From: an uncultured Aquimarina sp.
GTDB lineage: Bacteria > Bacteroidota > Bacteroidia > Flavobacteriales > Flavobacteriaceae
DNA: 64,000 bases
Direction of reading: 5' to 3'
Assembly (NCBI GenBank): GCA_947498595.1
Contig: CANMKX010000010.1
Location: forward strand, 1 to 64,000
Below are positions 42,499 to 49,690 of the stretch, piece by piece. Both the position numbers and the translations under genes were made by a program. The notes under the pieces are model-generated. The model was given only the letters and a program-made list of their open reading frames with translations. It made no database searches and was not told the DNA's origin. Position 1 is the stretch's first letter. Each line of letters begins with the position of its first letter.

Positions 42499-43098
42499 TT
42501 ATTTTTTATATTTTTTTATTCCAACTGGAATTGCGATTTTTAAATCATTCTCAATTGGTGGTATTGGACAAGAGTATTTTTTATTATAAACACAATACGG
42601 ATTATAAGCAGTGTTAAAATCAATCATAATGGTGTCTTTTTCTGGAATTTTCAAATCGATAAAACGTCCACCACTATAGGTTTCTGTTCCATTTGTTAAA
42701 TCTGTAAAAGGAAGAAATAGGTAATTCAAATATTCTTCCTGTTTCATCAATTCTTGATTTTGATAGATATTCAGTTTAAATTCCTTAGAACCAATAGAAA
42801 AATGTGCTTCTCCATACTTTACATAGATAGGTTCCCTATTCGTTGTTGTTTGCATTATGAAAGGGGTTTCGTACGGAGTTCTTATAAAAGTAGCTTCAAT
42901 ACTATACATTGTATTTATTTTGAAAAACTCATGCTTTTTAAAATTCTTCAATTCATCTGCTGGTAATGGTGTAGTATCTTCAGATAAAAATTTTTGATTT
43001 AAAGCTTCTTGAAATTTTTCTATATTTTTCAATATGTCATTTTTTTGAGCAAAGCTACTTCCCCAAAAAAACATTAATAATACAAGTAAACGATTCAC
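42499..43098 (-). CDS. DUF1684 secreted protein
   Basis: A 199-residue protein with a signal peptide (MNRLLVLLMFFWGSSFAQ) and a DUF1684 domain. The family mark is the end: YSGGRFIDLKIP, IDFNTAYNPYCVYNKKYSCP and IPPIENDLKIAIPVGIK. The function is unknown. Proteins of this group are exported and often small. The decayed gene at 42084-42480 follows on the same strand. Confidence 0.87.
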   Translation of the reverse strand: MNRLLVLLMFFWGSSFAQKNDILKNIEKFQEALNQKFLSEDTTPLPADELKNFKKHEFFKINTMYSIEATFIRTPYETPFIMQTTTNREPIYVKYGEAHFSIGSKEFKLNIYQNQELMKQEEYLNYLFLPFTDLTNGTETYSGGRFIDLKIPEKDTIMIDFNTAYNPYCVYNKKYSCPIPPIENDLKIAIPVGIKKYKK

Positions 43099-43226
43099 AA
43101 CACTCTATTTTTTTGCAAAAATACAAAGCATAACATATAAAATACGTTAATCTCTTTTAAAAATATGGAAATCTTAGACATAAGTTTTAGTTTTATAGTT
43201 CAAAATAACATCGTCAAAAAAAAATA

Positions 43227-44435
43227 TTGAAAAAACTTTTCTTTAAATACATCAATTCTTTTTCAGGATTAAGTAAAGAAGTATGGTGGTTAGCTCTTAT
43301 TACATTAATTAACAGGGCTGGAACCATGGTTATACCTTTTTTATCTATATATCTTACAGATAGTTTATGTTTTACATTAAAAGATGTAGGTTGGATTATG
43401 TCATCTTTTGGAGCAGGATCGCTTATAGGAACATGGCTAGGTGGGAAATTAACTGATAAAATTGGATACTATAAGGTAATGGTTATTAGTTTATTTGCTA
43501 CAGGTATAGGGTTTATATCATTGCAATTTTTAGATACTTTTCCTACATTTTGTTTAGGCATTTTCATTATTATGATTATTGCTGATATGTTTAGACCTGC
43601 CATCTACGTTGCTTTGAATGCATATAGTTCTCCCGAAAATAAGACACGGTCTTTAACTTTAATTCGTTTAGCTATTAATTTGGGATTTTCTGCTGGTCCG
43701 GCTATTGGTGGTTTAATTATCGTTTCTATAGGCTATTATGGTCTTTTTTGGCTAGACGGTATTACATGTATTCTTGCTAGTTTGATTTTGATGTATATTT
43801 TAAATCCTAAACATACAGTAACAGCACAACAAGAGGTTATTATTAATCCAAAATCTCCTTATAAAGATGGTCCCTTTATACTCTTTTTTCTTGCAATGAT
43901 ATTTTTTTCTATTTCTTTTATACAATATTTTTCTACTATACCAATCTACTATAAAGAGATCCATTTATTATCAGAATTTGATATAGGGTTATTACTAGGC
44001 CTTAATGGTTTTTTAATATTTACTTTGGAAATGCCTCTTATTAAGTATTTAGAAAAAAGTAATATCTCTAAAGTTACTTTAATATTATGGGGTGCAGCAT
44101 TAACTGGTTTTAGTTTTTTGATTCTTAATGTTCTTCCTTGGTTAAGTATTATTATTATTGGTATGCTTCTTATGACAATAGGTGAAATGATTGCTTTTCC
44201 ATTCTCAAATGCATTTGCACTTCAAAGGGCGCAAAAAGGAAAAACTGGAGAATATATGGCTTTCTATAGTATCGCTTTTTCAATAGCGCATATTATAGGT
44301 CATAATACTGGTATGCGATTAGTTGATTCTTTTGGTTTTACTGCTACCTGGTATGTAGTATCTGTTCTCATGGGATTATGCGTTCTCATATTATTTCTTT
44401 TACAATATTATCTTAATCGAGAAGTTTCTCAATAA
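43227..44435 (+). CDS. MFS transporter
   Basis: A 402-residue major facilitator with about 12 membrane segments. The loop motif GGKLTDKIGYY between segments 2 and 3 is the MFS motif A. The start is a TTG at 43227 (MKKLFFKYINSFSG), as no ATG lies upstream in frame and the next ATG falls inside the first membrane segment. The substrate is unknown; the fold resembles drug and sugar exporters of the DHA1 type. A DJ-1/PfpI lipoprotein gene starts 9 bases after its stop and is probably co-transcribed. Confidence 0.88.
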   Translation: MKKLFFKYINSFSGLSKEVWWLALITLINRAGTMVIPFLSIYLTDSLCFTLKDVGWIMSSFGAGSLIGTWLGGKLTDKIGYYKVMVISLFATGIGFISLQFLDTFPTFCLGIFIIMIIADMFRPAIYVALNAYSSPENKTRSLTLIRLAINLGFSAGPAIGGLIIVSIGYYGLFWLDGITCILASLILMYILNPKHTVTAQQEVIINPKSPYKDGPFILFFLAMIFFSISFIQYFSTIPIYYKEIHLLSEFDIGLLLGLNGFLIFTLEMPLIKYLEKSNISKVTLILWGAALTGFSFLILNVLPWLSIIIIGMLLMTIGEMIAFPFSNAFALQRAQKGKTGEYMAFYSIAFSIAHIIGHNTGMRLVDSFGFTATWYVVSVLMGLCVLILFLLQYYLNREVSQ

Positions 44436-44444
44436 TTATTTTTT

Positions 44445-45233
44445 ATGATTTCTACAAACCGCATACAACGCTTATTGATCAATTTACTTATGATAACTAG
44501 TTTATCTTTAGTATTTAGTTGTACTACTCAACACAAACCAAATTCTAATACTACAACTGTTAAAACATCGATTAAAGAGAAAAGTAAAGAATTTCCAGAA
44601 TTAGTTCCTAATCGTTATAACGTTGCTTTTTTAATTATGGACGGTACTTATAACACTGAATTTACAGCTCCATTTGACATTTTTCAGCACACAAAGTATC
44701 GAGAAAACATTAAAGCTATGAATGTTTTTACTGTAGCTAATACCGATAATTATATTACTTCTTTTGAAGGGGTTAAAATAATTCCTGATTATAATTATTT
44801 AAAAGATAGTATCCCTAAAATTGATATTCTAGTGATTCCTAGTGCTGAACATCATCTAGATACCGATTTAGAGGATATTGCTATGATTAATTTTGTAAAA
44901 AAAGTTGATACTCAAGCTACTTTTATGACTTCTCATTGTGATGGAGCTTTTGTATTGGCTAAAGCAGGATTACTTACTGATAAGGTTGCTACTACTTTCC
45001 CAGGAGATATAGATAAGATGCGCAATGATTTTCCTGAATTAGATATTAGAAAAGAAGTATTATTTGTTCATGATGGTAAATATATCACCTCTGCTGGTGG
45101 TGCAAAAAGTTTTGAAGCTTCTTTGTATTTATGTGAGTTCTTGTATGGTGCAGAAATTGCTAAGTCTTTAGCTGGTGGCTTGGTCATTGACTGGAATCTT
45201 GATAAAGTACCACATCTAATTATAGAAGAATAA
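44445..45233 (+). CDS. DJ-1/PfpI-family lipoprotein
   Basis: A 262-residue protein with a lipoprotein signal (LVFSC, Cys at about residue 27) and a DJ-1/PfpI (class I glutamine amidotransferase-like) domain. The elbow nucleophile is the Cys in FMTSHCDGAFVLAKAG. The N-terminal FLIMDGTYNTEFTAPFDIFQ resembles the AraC-linked subgroup (GATase1-like). Being anchored outside the cytosol is unusual for the family. It shares a transcript with the MFS transporter. Its reaction is unknown. Confidence 0.88.
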   Translation: MISTNRIQRLLINLLMITSLSLVFSCTTQHKPNSNTTTVKTSIKEKSKEFPELVPNRYNVAFLIMDGTYNTEFTAPFDIFQHTKYRENIKAMNVFTVANTDNYITSFEGVKIIPDYNYLKDSIPKIDILVIPSAEHHLDTDLEDIAMINFVKKVDTQATFMTSHCDGAFVLAKAGLLTDKVATTFPGDIDKMRNDFPELDIRKEVLFVHDGKYITSAGGAKSFEASLYLCEFLYGAEIAKSLAGGLVIDWNLDKVPHLIIEE

Positions 45234-45239
45234 TATTAT

Positions 45240-45555
45240 AAAAAAAGCGTCCAATAATTGGACGCTTTTCAGCTTTAGGCAAATCCAAATAGATATTTTT
45301 CCCTTATCTCCTCATCTTCTTTTTCCTAATACTTACCTAAAAACTAATTCACTACTCTTAAAAAACAAATCAAATATTTAAACAAAATCAAAAACCTTTT
45401 TCACTTATATTATTAATCTCAACTATTTTACTTACATTTTCTTAACTCACATATTTTATAGAATACTCTCTTTAGTTTTCTAGTATTTGTTAAAAAACTA
45501 ATGTCCTCACATTCCAATTTATTTTTATTAAGAAACTTGTGTTACATAATCACAT
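45240..45555 (-). ncRNA. Candidate small RNA, array unit A
   Basis: This unit, about 315 nt, starts after the box TACATTTACA (minus strand, 45556-45565) and ends in a 12-bp hairpin (AAAAGCGTCCAA stem) with seven T on the minus strand. Its 5' half resembles unit D (GAATGTGAGGACATTAG versus AAATGTGTGGACATTAG, and AAAACTAAAGAGAGTATT versus AAAACTTAAAGAGAGCATT). Its 3' half resembles units B and C (AATATTTGATT; AGAAGATGAGGAGATAAG). It looks like a fusion of two units. The hairpin also ends the PfpI-type gene on the plus strand. Confidence 0.45.
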
Positions 45556-45684
45556 TGTAAATGTACTACCTAATGCTAAAAACTTCAATACAAATACGTT
45601 ACAACAGAGGAAAACTGTCGATGAAATGCATTTTTCTATCGATAAAGTGTACACTCGTTATTAAAACGTAACTCTCTTAATATC

Positions 45685-45880
45685 AAAAAAAAACACCTTA
45701 TTAAAATAAGGTGCTTTCATTTTTAGGTATAATTTTTCTTTTACATTTTCATTTCGTCATTTACCTAAAACATACTACTTCTAAATAATCAATCAAATAT
45801 TCAAACTAAACCAATACTCATTATATATAACAATCCTCAAACTAATTTTTCTTTATTATTTGTAATATTCTTTATTACGT
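45685..45880 (-). ncRNA. Candidate small RNA, array unit B
   Basis: About 195 nt, from the box TATATTTACA (minus strand, 45881-45890) to a 9-bp hairpin (CACCTTATT / AATAAGGTG) with nine T. Before the terminator the inverted repeat TTTTAGGTA ... TACCTAAAA encloses a purine-rich loop (GACGAAATGAAAATGTAAAA). There is no open frame of note. Confidence 0.5.
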
Positions 45881-46019
45881 TGTAAATATAGTTTCTTATC
45901 ATAAATCACTCATTAAAAATAGGTTGAATCGCTTTATAAGTATCGTTAAAAAACCATTTAGTATTGTTTAATTGTAATTATGAAGTTATATATAATGATT
46001 AATTTTTTATTTATATATC

Positions 46020-46163
46020 AAAAAAAACACCTTGCTATGCAAGGTGTTAAAACTCTCTAGGTCAATTTATCTTCTACATCTTCTTTTTTCTTATACATTG
46101 ACTCATCTAACTCAAAATCAAAAAACCAAAATCAAATTTTAAATACTTTATTACATCTTATAG
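46020..46163 (-). ncRNA. Candidate small RNA, array unit C
   Basis: About 144 nt, from the box TATATTTACA (minus strand, 46164-46173) to a 10-bp hairpin (AACACCTTGC / GCAAGGTGTT) with eight T. The enclosing repeat is GTCAAT ... ATTGAC, different bases from the other units but in the same place, which suggests compensated pairing. The loop AAAAAAGAAGATGTAGAAGA is close to that of unit A. Confidence 0.5.
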
Positions 46164-46267
46164 TGTAAATATACAATCGCTTTAAGGTATTAAATATTAT
46201 TTTACGTTGTATGAAGCTTTACTATCGATCAATAGAATTGTTGTGTAGATTAGTATATTTTATAGAA

Positions 46268-46426
46268 GAAAAAAAGCGTTTCATTTCTGAAACGCTTTTA
46301 ATTTTTAGGTAAATAAAATGCTCTCTTTAAGTTTTATAGATTTGAGGATCTTAAGAGCCTAATGTCCACACATTTAATTTACCCTAATCATAAAAAATCA
46401 AAACTTTTGTGCTTACATTATTACGG
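46268..46426 (-). ncRNA. Candidate small RNA, array unit D
   Basis: About 159 nt, from the box TACATTTAAA (minus strand, 46428-46437) to a 12-bp hairpin (AAAAGCGTTTCA / TGAAACGCTTTT) with seven T. The enclosing repeat is TTAGGGTAAAT ... ATTTACCTAA. It is the first unit in the direction of reading, and its sequence GTGGACATTAG is shared with unit A. Confidence 0.5.
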
Positions 46427-46656
46427 TTTAAATGTAATAAAAATTACGGTTAAACAGTATATATTTTATAACATTTTTTTATTTATTTCCGATTAAAAGC
46501 TCAAAGCCCCAGTTAAAATGCTTTATCACAACAAATTATGGATTACTCTACTTATCGTATTTCTTATCAATTTTATGACTATTTACTTATTTTAACATGT
46601 AGTATTTAAAACACAAACATGCCAATTCATCGAATATCAACAAATTACGAAATATA

Positions 46657-47475
46657 TCATGCTCCTATTCTTCCTAATTCTATTCCTTCAGAATACGCTA
46701 CTTTTATATTATGCTTACTAAACATTGCTTTGATATTTTTATAAACATCAAACGTAACTTGCCAATAATCATCCGGATGTACATAAGGCCTAACTACTAT
46801 CTGTACGCTATGCGAATCAAAATTTTCTATTCCTATTTCGGTTTCAGGTGTATTTGTAATTTCTTTTATAGGGGTTAATGCTTCTTGAATGATCCTTTTT
46901 ACTTTAGGAAAATCTTCCTCATAAGGCATTGTTATTTTTATTTCGAGTCGTACAATTCCTTTTTTAGAATAATTTGTAACAACGTCATCTGTTATTTTTG
47001 CATTGGGTATAATTAAAACCTTGCTACCTGGAGTAATTACAATAGTATTAAATATCCCTATTTCTTCTACTTTACCAAACTTATCTCCAACTTCAATCCA
47101 ATCATTAACTTGATATGGCTTCAAAAAAAGAATTAAAATTCCTGAAGCAAAATTTCCTAAACTCCCTTGTAGTGATAATCCTATGGCAAAACTAATAGCT
47201 GCCAAAATAGCTACTAATCCTGATAAGTCTGCTCCTAAAACGGTTATCGTTACGAAAAGTATAGCTCCTTTTGCTATAATAGAAACTACTGATAACAAAA
47301 ATGGTCTCATAGTTTCTGATATCTGCATTCGTTTAAAAGTTTTATCTAACAGCTTTATAGCATGTCGTATAACTTTAAAACCAATCCATACAATAAGTAT
47401 GCTTATTATAATTCTTGGAGCAAAAAAAATAGCCTTTTCTGTGGCTATATCTAGATAGTATTGAAGTTTTTCCAT
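46657..47475 (-). CDS. MscS-type mechanosensitive channel
   Basis: A 272-residue small-conductance channel that opens on membrane tension to release solutes after osmotic downshock. It has three membrane segments; the pore helix region is GLSLQGSLGNFASGILILFLKPYQVNDWIEVGD (landmarks GSLGNFASGILILF and VNDWIEVGD), followed by the beta domain and the C-terminal alpha/beta domain (RLEIKITMPYEEDFPKVKRI). The length is that of E. coli MscS. Confidence 0.94.
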   Translation of the reverse strand: MEKLQYYLDIATEKAIFFAPRIIISILIVWIGFKVIRHAIKLLDKTFKRMQISETMRPFLLSVVSIIAKGAILFVTITVLGADLSGLVAILAAISFAIGLSLQGSLGNFASGILILFLKPYQVNDWIEVGDKFGKVEEIGIFNTIVITPGSKVLIIPNAKITDDVVTNYSKKGIVRLEIKITMPYEEDFPKVKRIIQEALTPIKEITNTPETEIGIENFDSHSVQIVVRPYVHPDDYWQVTFDVYKNIKAMFSKHNIKVAYSEGIELGRIGA

Positions 47476-47531
47476 CTTCTAATATAAAACATATCTCAAT
47501 GCAATAAAAAAGTTAATTATGGTCTATTTGA

Positions 47532-48077
47532 TTATTTATGATTGCAAATTTTACAATTTGCTTTTTCTTTCATTTCACCAACTAATTTTCCTTCTTCATT
47601 TAATTTATAATCACAACATTCCATATAGCCTTCTATTATTAACTTTCTACCTCGCTGTATTTGCGATTTTATAGTAGGTAACGGTAGGTTTAATTGCTTT
47701 GCTATATCCTTTTGTTTGATTCCTTCTATATCTGATAGGTATAAAGGTATCTTATATTTTTCGGGTAAATTATTTATTAATCCTGGCAAGCAATCTTTTT
47801 CGGTATGTAGCGGTGTTTCTTCATCTATAGTGATATTTTCTATAGAAAAATCTGTTTCTTTCAGTTCTTTTCTAAAATAATCCATAACAACATTACGCGC
47901 TATTGTAAATATCCAAGATTTAATTTTATTTTCTTTTTTAAGTGTTTCTCTTTTTAGATGTACTTTGGTAAATACCTCTTGAGTAAGATCTTCTGCGACC
48001 ATCTTATCGTTAATTTTACTTAATATAAAACGTTCTATGTCTTGATGATAAGTATTCCAGATAGTAGCCGTATCCAT
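47532..48077 (-). CDS. sigZ: SigZ-type ECF RNA polymerase sigma factor
   Basis: A 181-residue extracytoplasmic-function sigma factor. Region 2 has DLTQEVFTKVHLKRETL and KSWIFTIARNVVMDYFRK, and region 4 has LPEKYKIPLYLSDIEGIKQKDIAKQLN and PTIKSQIQRGRKLI. The tail carries clustered cysteines (ECCDYK and ANCKICNHK), a mark of the SigZ group that may bind metal or sense redox. No classic anti-sigma gene is next to it. Upstream, 77 bases away on the same strand, is a cysteine-rich peptide gene. Confidence 0.9.
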   Translation of the reverse strand: MDTATIWNTYHQDIERFILSKINDKMVAEDLTQEVFTKVHLKRETLKKENKIKSWIFTIARNVVMDYFRKELKETDFSIENITIDEETPLHTEKDCLPGLINNLPEKYKIPLYLSDIEGIKQKDIAKQLNLPLPTIKSQIQRGRKLIIEGYMECCDYKLNEEGKLVGEMKEKANCKICNHK

Positions 48078-48154
48078 AATTTGTAATATATATTCATAAA
48101 ATCGAGATACTAAATAATAGTATCTCGATCATTATTTATTAAAATTTTACTTTA

Positions 48155-48262
48155 CTAAGCGCAATTACATCCCGAAGATTCACAACTAAGATTAGAGCAA
48201 TTAGCACAGTTACCTTCTACACAACTAGCACATGTGCAGTTACATCCTTTATAATTTTTCAT
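48155..48262 (-). CDS. Cysteine-rich, metallothionein-like peptide
   Basis: A 35-residue peptide, MKNYKGCNCTCASC..., with nine cysteines (7, 9, 11, 14, 19, 22, 27, 32, 34), many in CxC or CxxC spacing and few other reactive residues. That density is typical of metallothioneins that bind Zn, Cu or Cd through thiolate clusters. No close family is recognised. It reads in the same direction as the SigZ gene and lies 77 bases upstream of it, so both may be on one transcript. It is too short to rule out chance, but nine in-frame Cys codons make that unlikely. Confidence 0.65.
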   Translation of the reverse strand: MKNYKGCNCTCASCVEGNCANCSNLSCESSGCNCA

Positions 48263-48402
48263 GGTACATTATTTTAAATATATTATACATCTATAAGACG
48301 CAAAAGGTTTTAAAAAGATGCATTTTTTTCAAACTTAAATTTACAAAATATTACAAGGTTACTCTATTTATATAAAAACAATCGTAATATTATTTTATTA
48401 AT

Positions 48403-48429
48403 AAAAAAACGCCTTGAAATTCAAGGCGT
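48403..48429 (-). terminator. Terminator after the Lrp-type gene
   Basis: ACGCCTTGAA and TTCAAGGCGT form a near-perfect palindromic stem, followed by seven T on the minus strand. It lies about 130 bases past the Lrp-type stop. It is similar in form to the array hairpins at 45-46 kb but lacks their neighbouring repeats. Confidence 0.7.
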
Positions 48430-48555
48430 CATATTCCTAAATTTTGTAGTTCATCTAGTTCCTTTTTAAAGGTTATCAACAACTAAAATCACACAAAATT
48501 GAAAATGTTTATTATTCTAAAAAGCATCAAATGATATGCCATTTTATCATTTTAA

Positions 48556-49023
48556 TTAGTCATTCTTTCTTCGTATAATTTCTTTCAATTCTGTTATGGG
48601 GCCATTTTCTATCACATTTGATAATACAATATGTGTTTTTGTTTCTCCATACGAAATTAATTTATCAATCAATTCTTCTAGATGTAATTGATCTCTCAAA
48701 ACAACTTCGAGTACTATATTTTCATGTCCTGTAATTCTATAACAATTTAATACTTCTTTTAAAGAAGGAACTATTGCCAAAAAAGGCTTTAATCTTCCCA
48801 TAAAAGCTCTTAATGTTATAATTGCTTTCAATTGATGTCCTACTTCTCCATAAGAAATTTGTGCTTGATATCCTTTAATGATTCCATAATCTTCCATTTT
48901 CTTAATTCGCTCAGCAACAGCAGGAGAACTTAAACCAATCTTTCTACCTATTTCAGAATTTGTTTGTCTAGCATTTTCTTGTAAAAACTTCAAAATCTTC
49001 CAGTTCAAATCATCTAGTTTCAT
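48556..49023 (-). CDS. Lrp/AsnC-family transcriptional regulator
   Basis: A 155-residue regulator with an N-terminal helix-turn-helix (LDDLNWKILKFLQENARQTN, EIGRKIGLSSPAVAERIKKM) and a C-terminal RAM ligand-binding domain (AIITLRAFMGRLKPFL, CYRITGHENIVLEVVL). The effector is probably an amino acid, unidentified. It is divergent from the unknown gene at 49173 and may control it. Confidence 0.93.
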   Translation of the reverse strand: MKLDDLNWKILKFLQENARQTNSEIGRKIGLSSPAVAERIKKMEDYGIIKGYQAQISYGEVGHQLKAIITLRAFMGRLKPFLAIVPSLKEVLNCYRITGHENIVLEVVLRDQLHLEELIDKLISYGETKTHIVLSNVIENGPITELKEIIRRKND

Positions 49024-49172
49024 ATTTAATGCAAAAGAGTATTATACCTTATTTTTTAAGCTAAAATAACCTTTTTCATTTAAACTTAAAGGTAAACACT
49101 TTCGATTTGTCCTTAAATTTGAGTATTAATTTACTGATAATACATTCTCTATAGATTAATTAGAGTATTGAC

Positions 49173-49592
49173 ATGAATCCAATCAAAGAAGAATTAAGTA
49201 CTAAAAACATTACACAACTTCCTATATATAGGAAGGCAATAGACATTTTCAAATTAAATAGAAGTATTGCTGCGTACATATCGAATAATAAATCAGTTCT
49301 TAAACTTCATACTTCTACAAATCCTATTGATCGCCAGTTAAATCATCTGATTGGTCAAGGAATGAAGTTAATTGAACACATCGCTTTAGCTGAATCTAAA
49401 GATATATCCAGTAGGTCTGAACATATTTCTAATGTAGAATGTATTGTATACGCAATGGAACATCATTATACTATTTTAGGAAAATCATTCCCTAGAAAAG
49501 AGAGTCGTATTCTTAAAGTATTACGTTCTGAAATCGAAAGCTTAAAACAACTTTATTGGAATTGGGCTAAGAGATCTAGGTATCATAAATAG
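49173..49592 (+). CDS. Hypothetical helical protein
   Basis: A 139-residue, mostly alpha-helical basic protein with no signal peptide. Sequence such as PIYRKAIDIFKLNRSIAAYI and ILKVLRSEIESLKQLYWNWAK suggests a helical bundle, loosely like the four-helix proteins inserted in rRNA or involved in metal storage, but no family can be named. It is divergent from the Lrp-type regulator and ends in a strong terminator, so it is a single-gene unit. Confidence 0.7.
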   Translation: MNPIKEELSTKNITQLPIYRKAIDIFKLNRSIAAYISNNKSVLKLHTSTNPIDRQLNHLIGQGMKLIEHIALAESKDISSRSEHISNVECIVYAMEHHYTILGKSFPRKESRILKVLRSEIESLKQLYWNWAKRSRYHK

Positions 49593-49633
49593 AACTAACT
49601 AGATTAGAGATTTCTTTAATCTTCTTTATAAAG

Positions 49634-49657
49634 AAACCCACTCAATTGAGTGGGTTT
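49634..49657 (+). terminator. Terminator after the 49173 gene
   Basis: AAACCCACTCAA and TTGAGTGGGTTT form a perfect palindrome followed by T-rich sequence. Confidence 0.8.
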
Positions 49658-49690
49658 TGTTTTATATGTTATTATGCAAATTCACTTGAA

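Larger units (their letters stand above)
45234..46656. other. 1.4-kb protein-free region with tandem small RNA units
   Basis: No protein gene is supported. The region is built of four units on the minus strand, each with a conserved box, a purine-rich segment enclosed by an inverted repeat (TTAGGTAA-like / TTACCTAA-like) and a hairpin followed by seven to nine T. The four are listed separately. The stretch 46440-46656 shows nothing more than AT-rich sequence and the downstream end of the MscS gene. Confidence 0.6.

Noticed and set aside
45234..46656. CRISPR-like array
   Set aside because: The repeated parts are hairpins of different sequence with unequal spacing of 200-350 bases, not identical short repeats with uniform spacers.
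48395..48540. Fifth member of the small RNA array after the Lrp-type gene
   Set aside because: The terminator is similar in form, but the AGGTAA-like inverted repeat and the TAnATTTAC box are missing; more likely the Lrp-type 3' end.
49173..49592. 23S rRNA intervening-sequence-type four-helix protein
   Set aside because: The helical pattern is only loosely similar and the sequence marks of that family are not clear.
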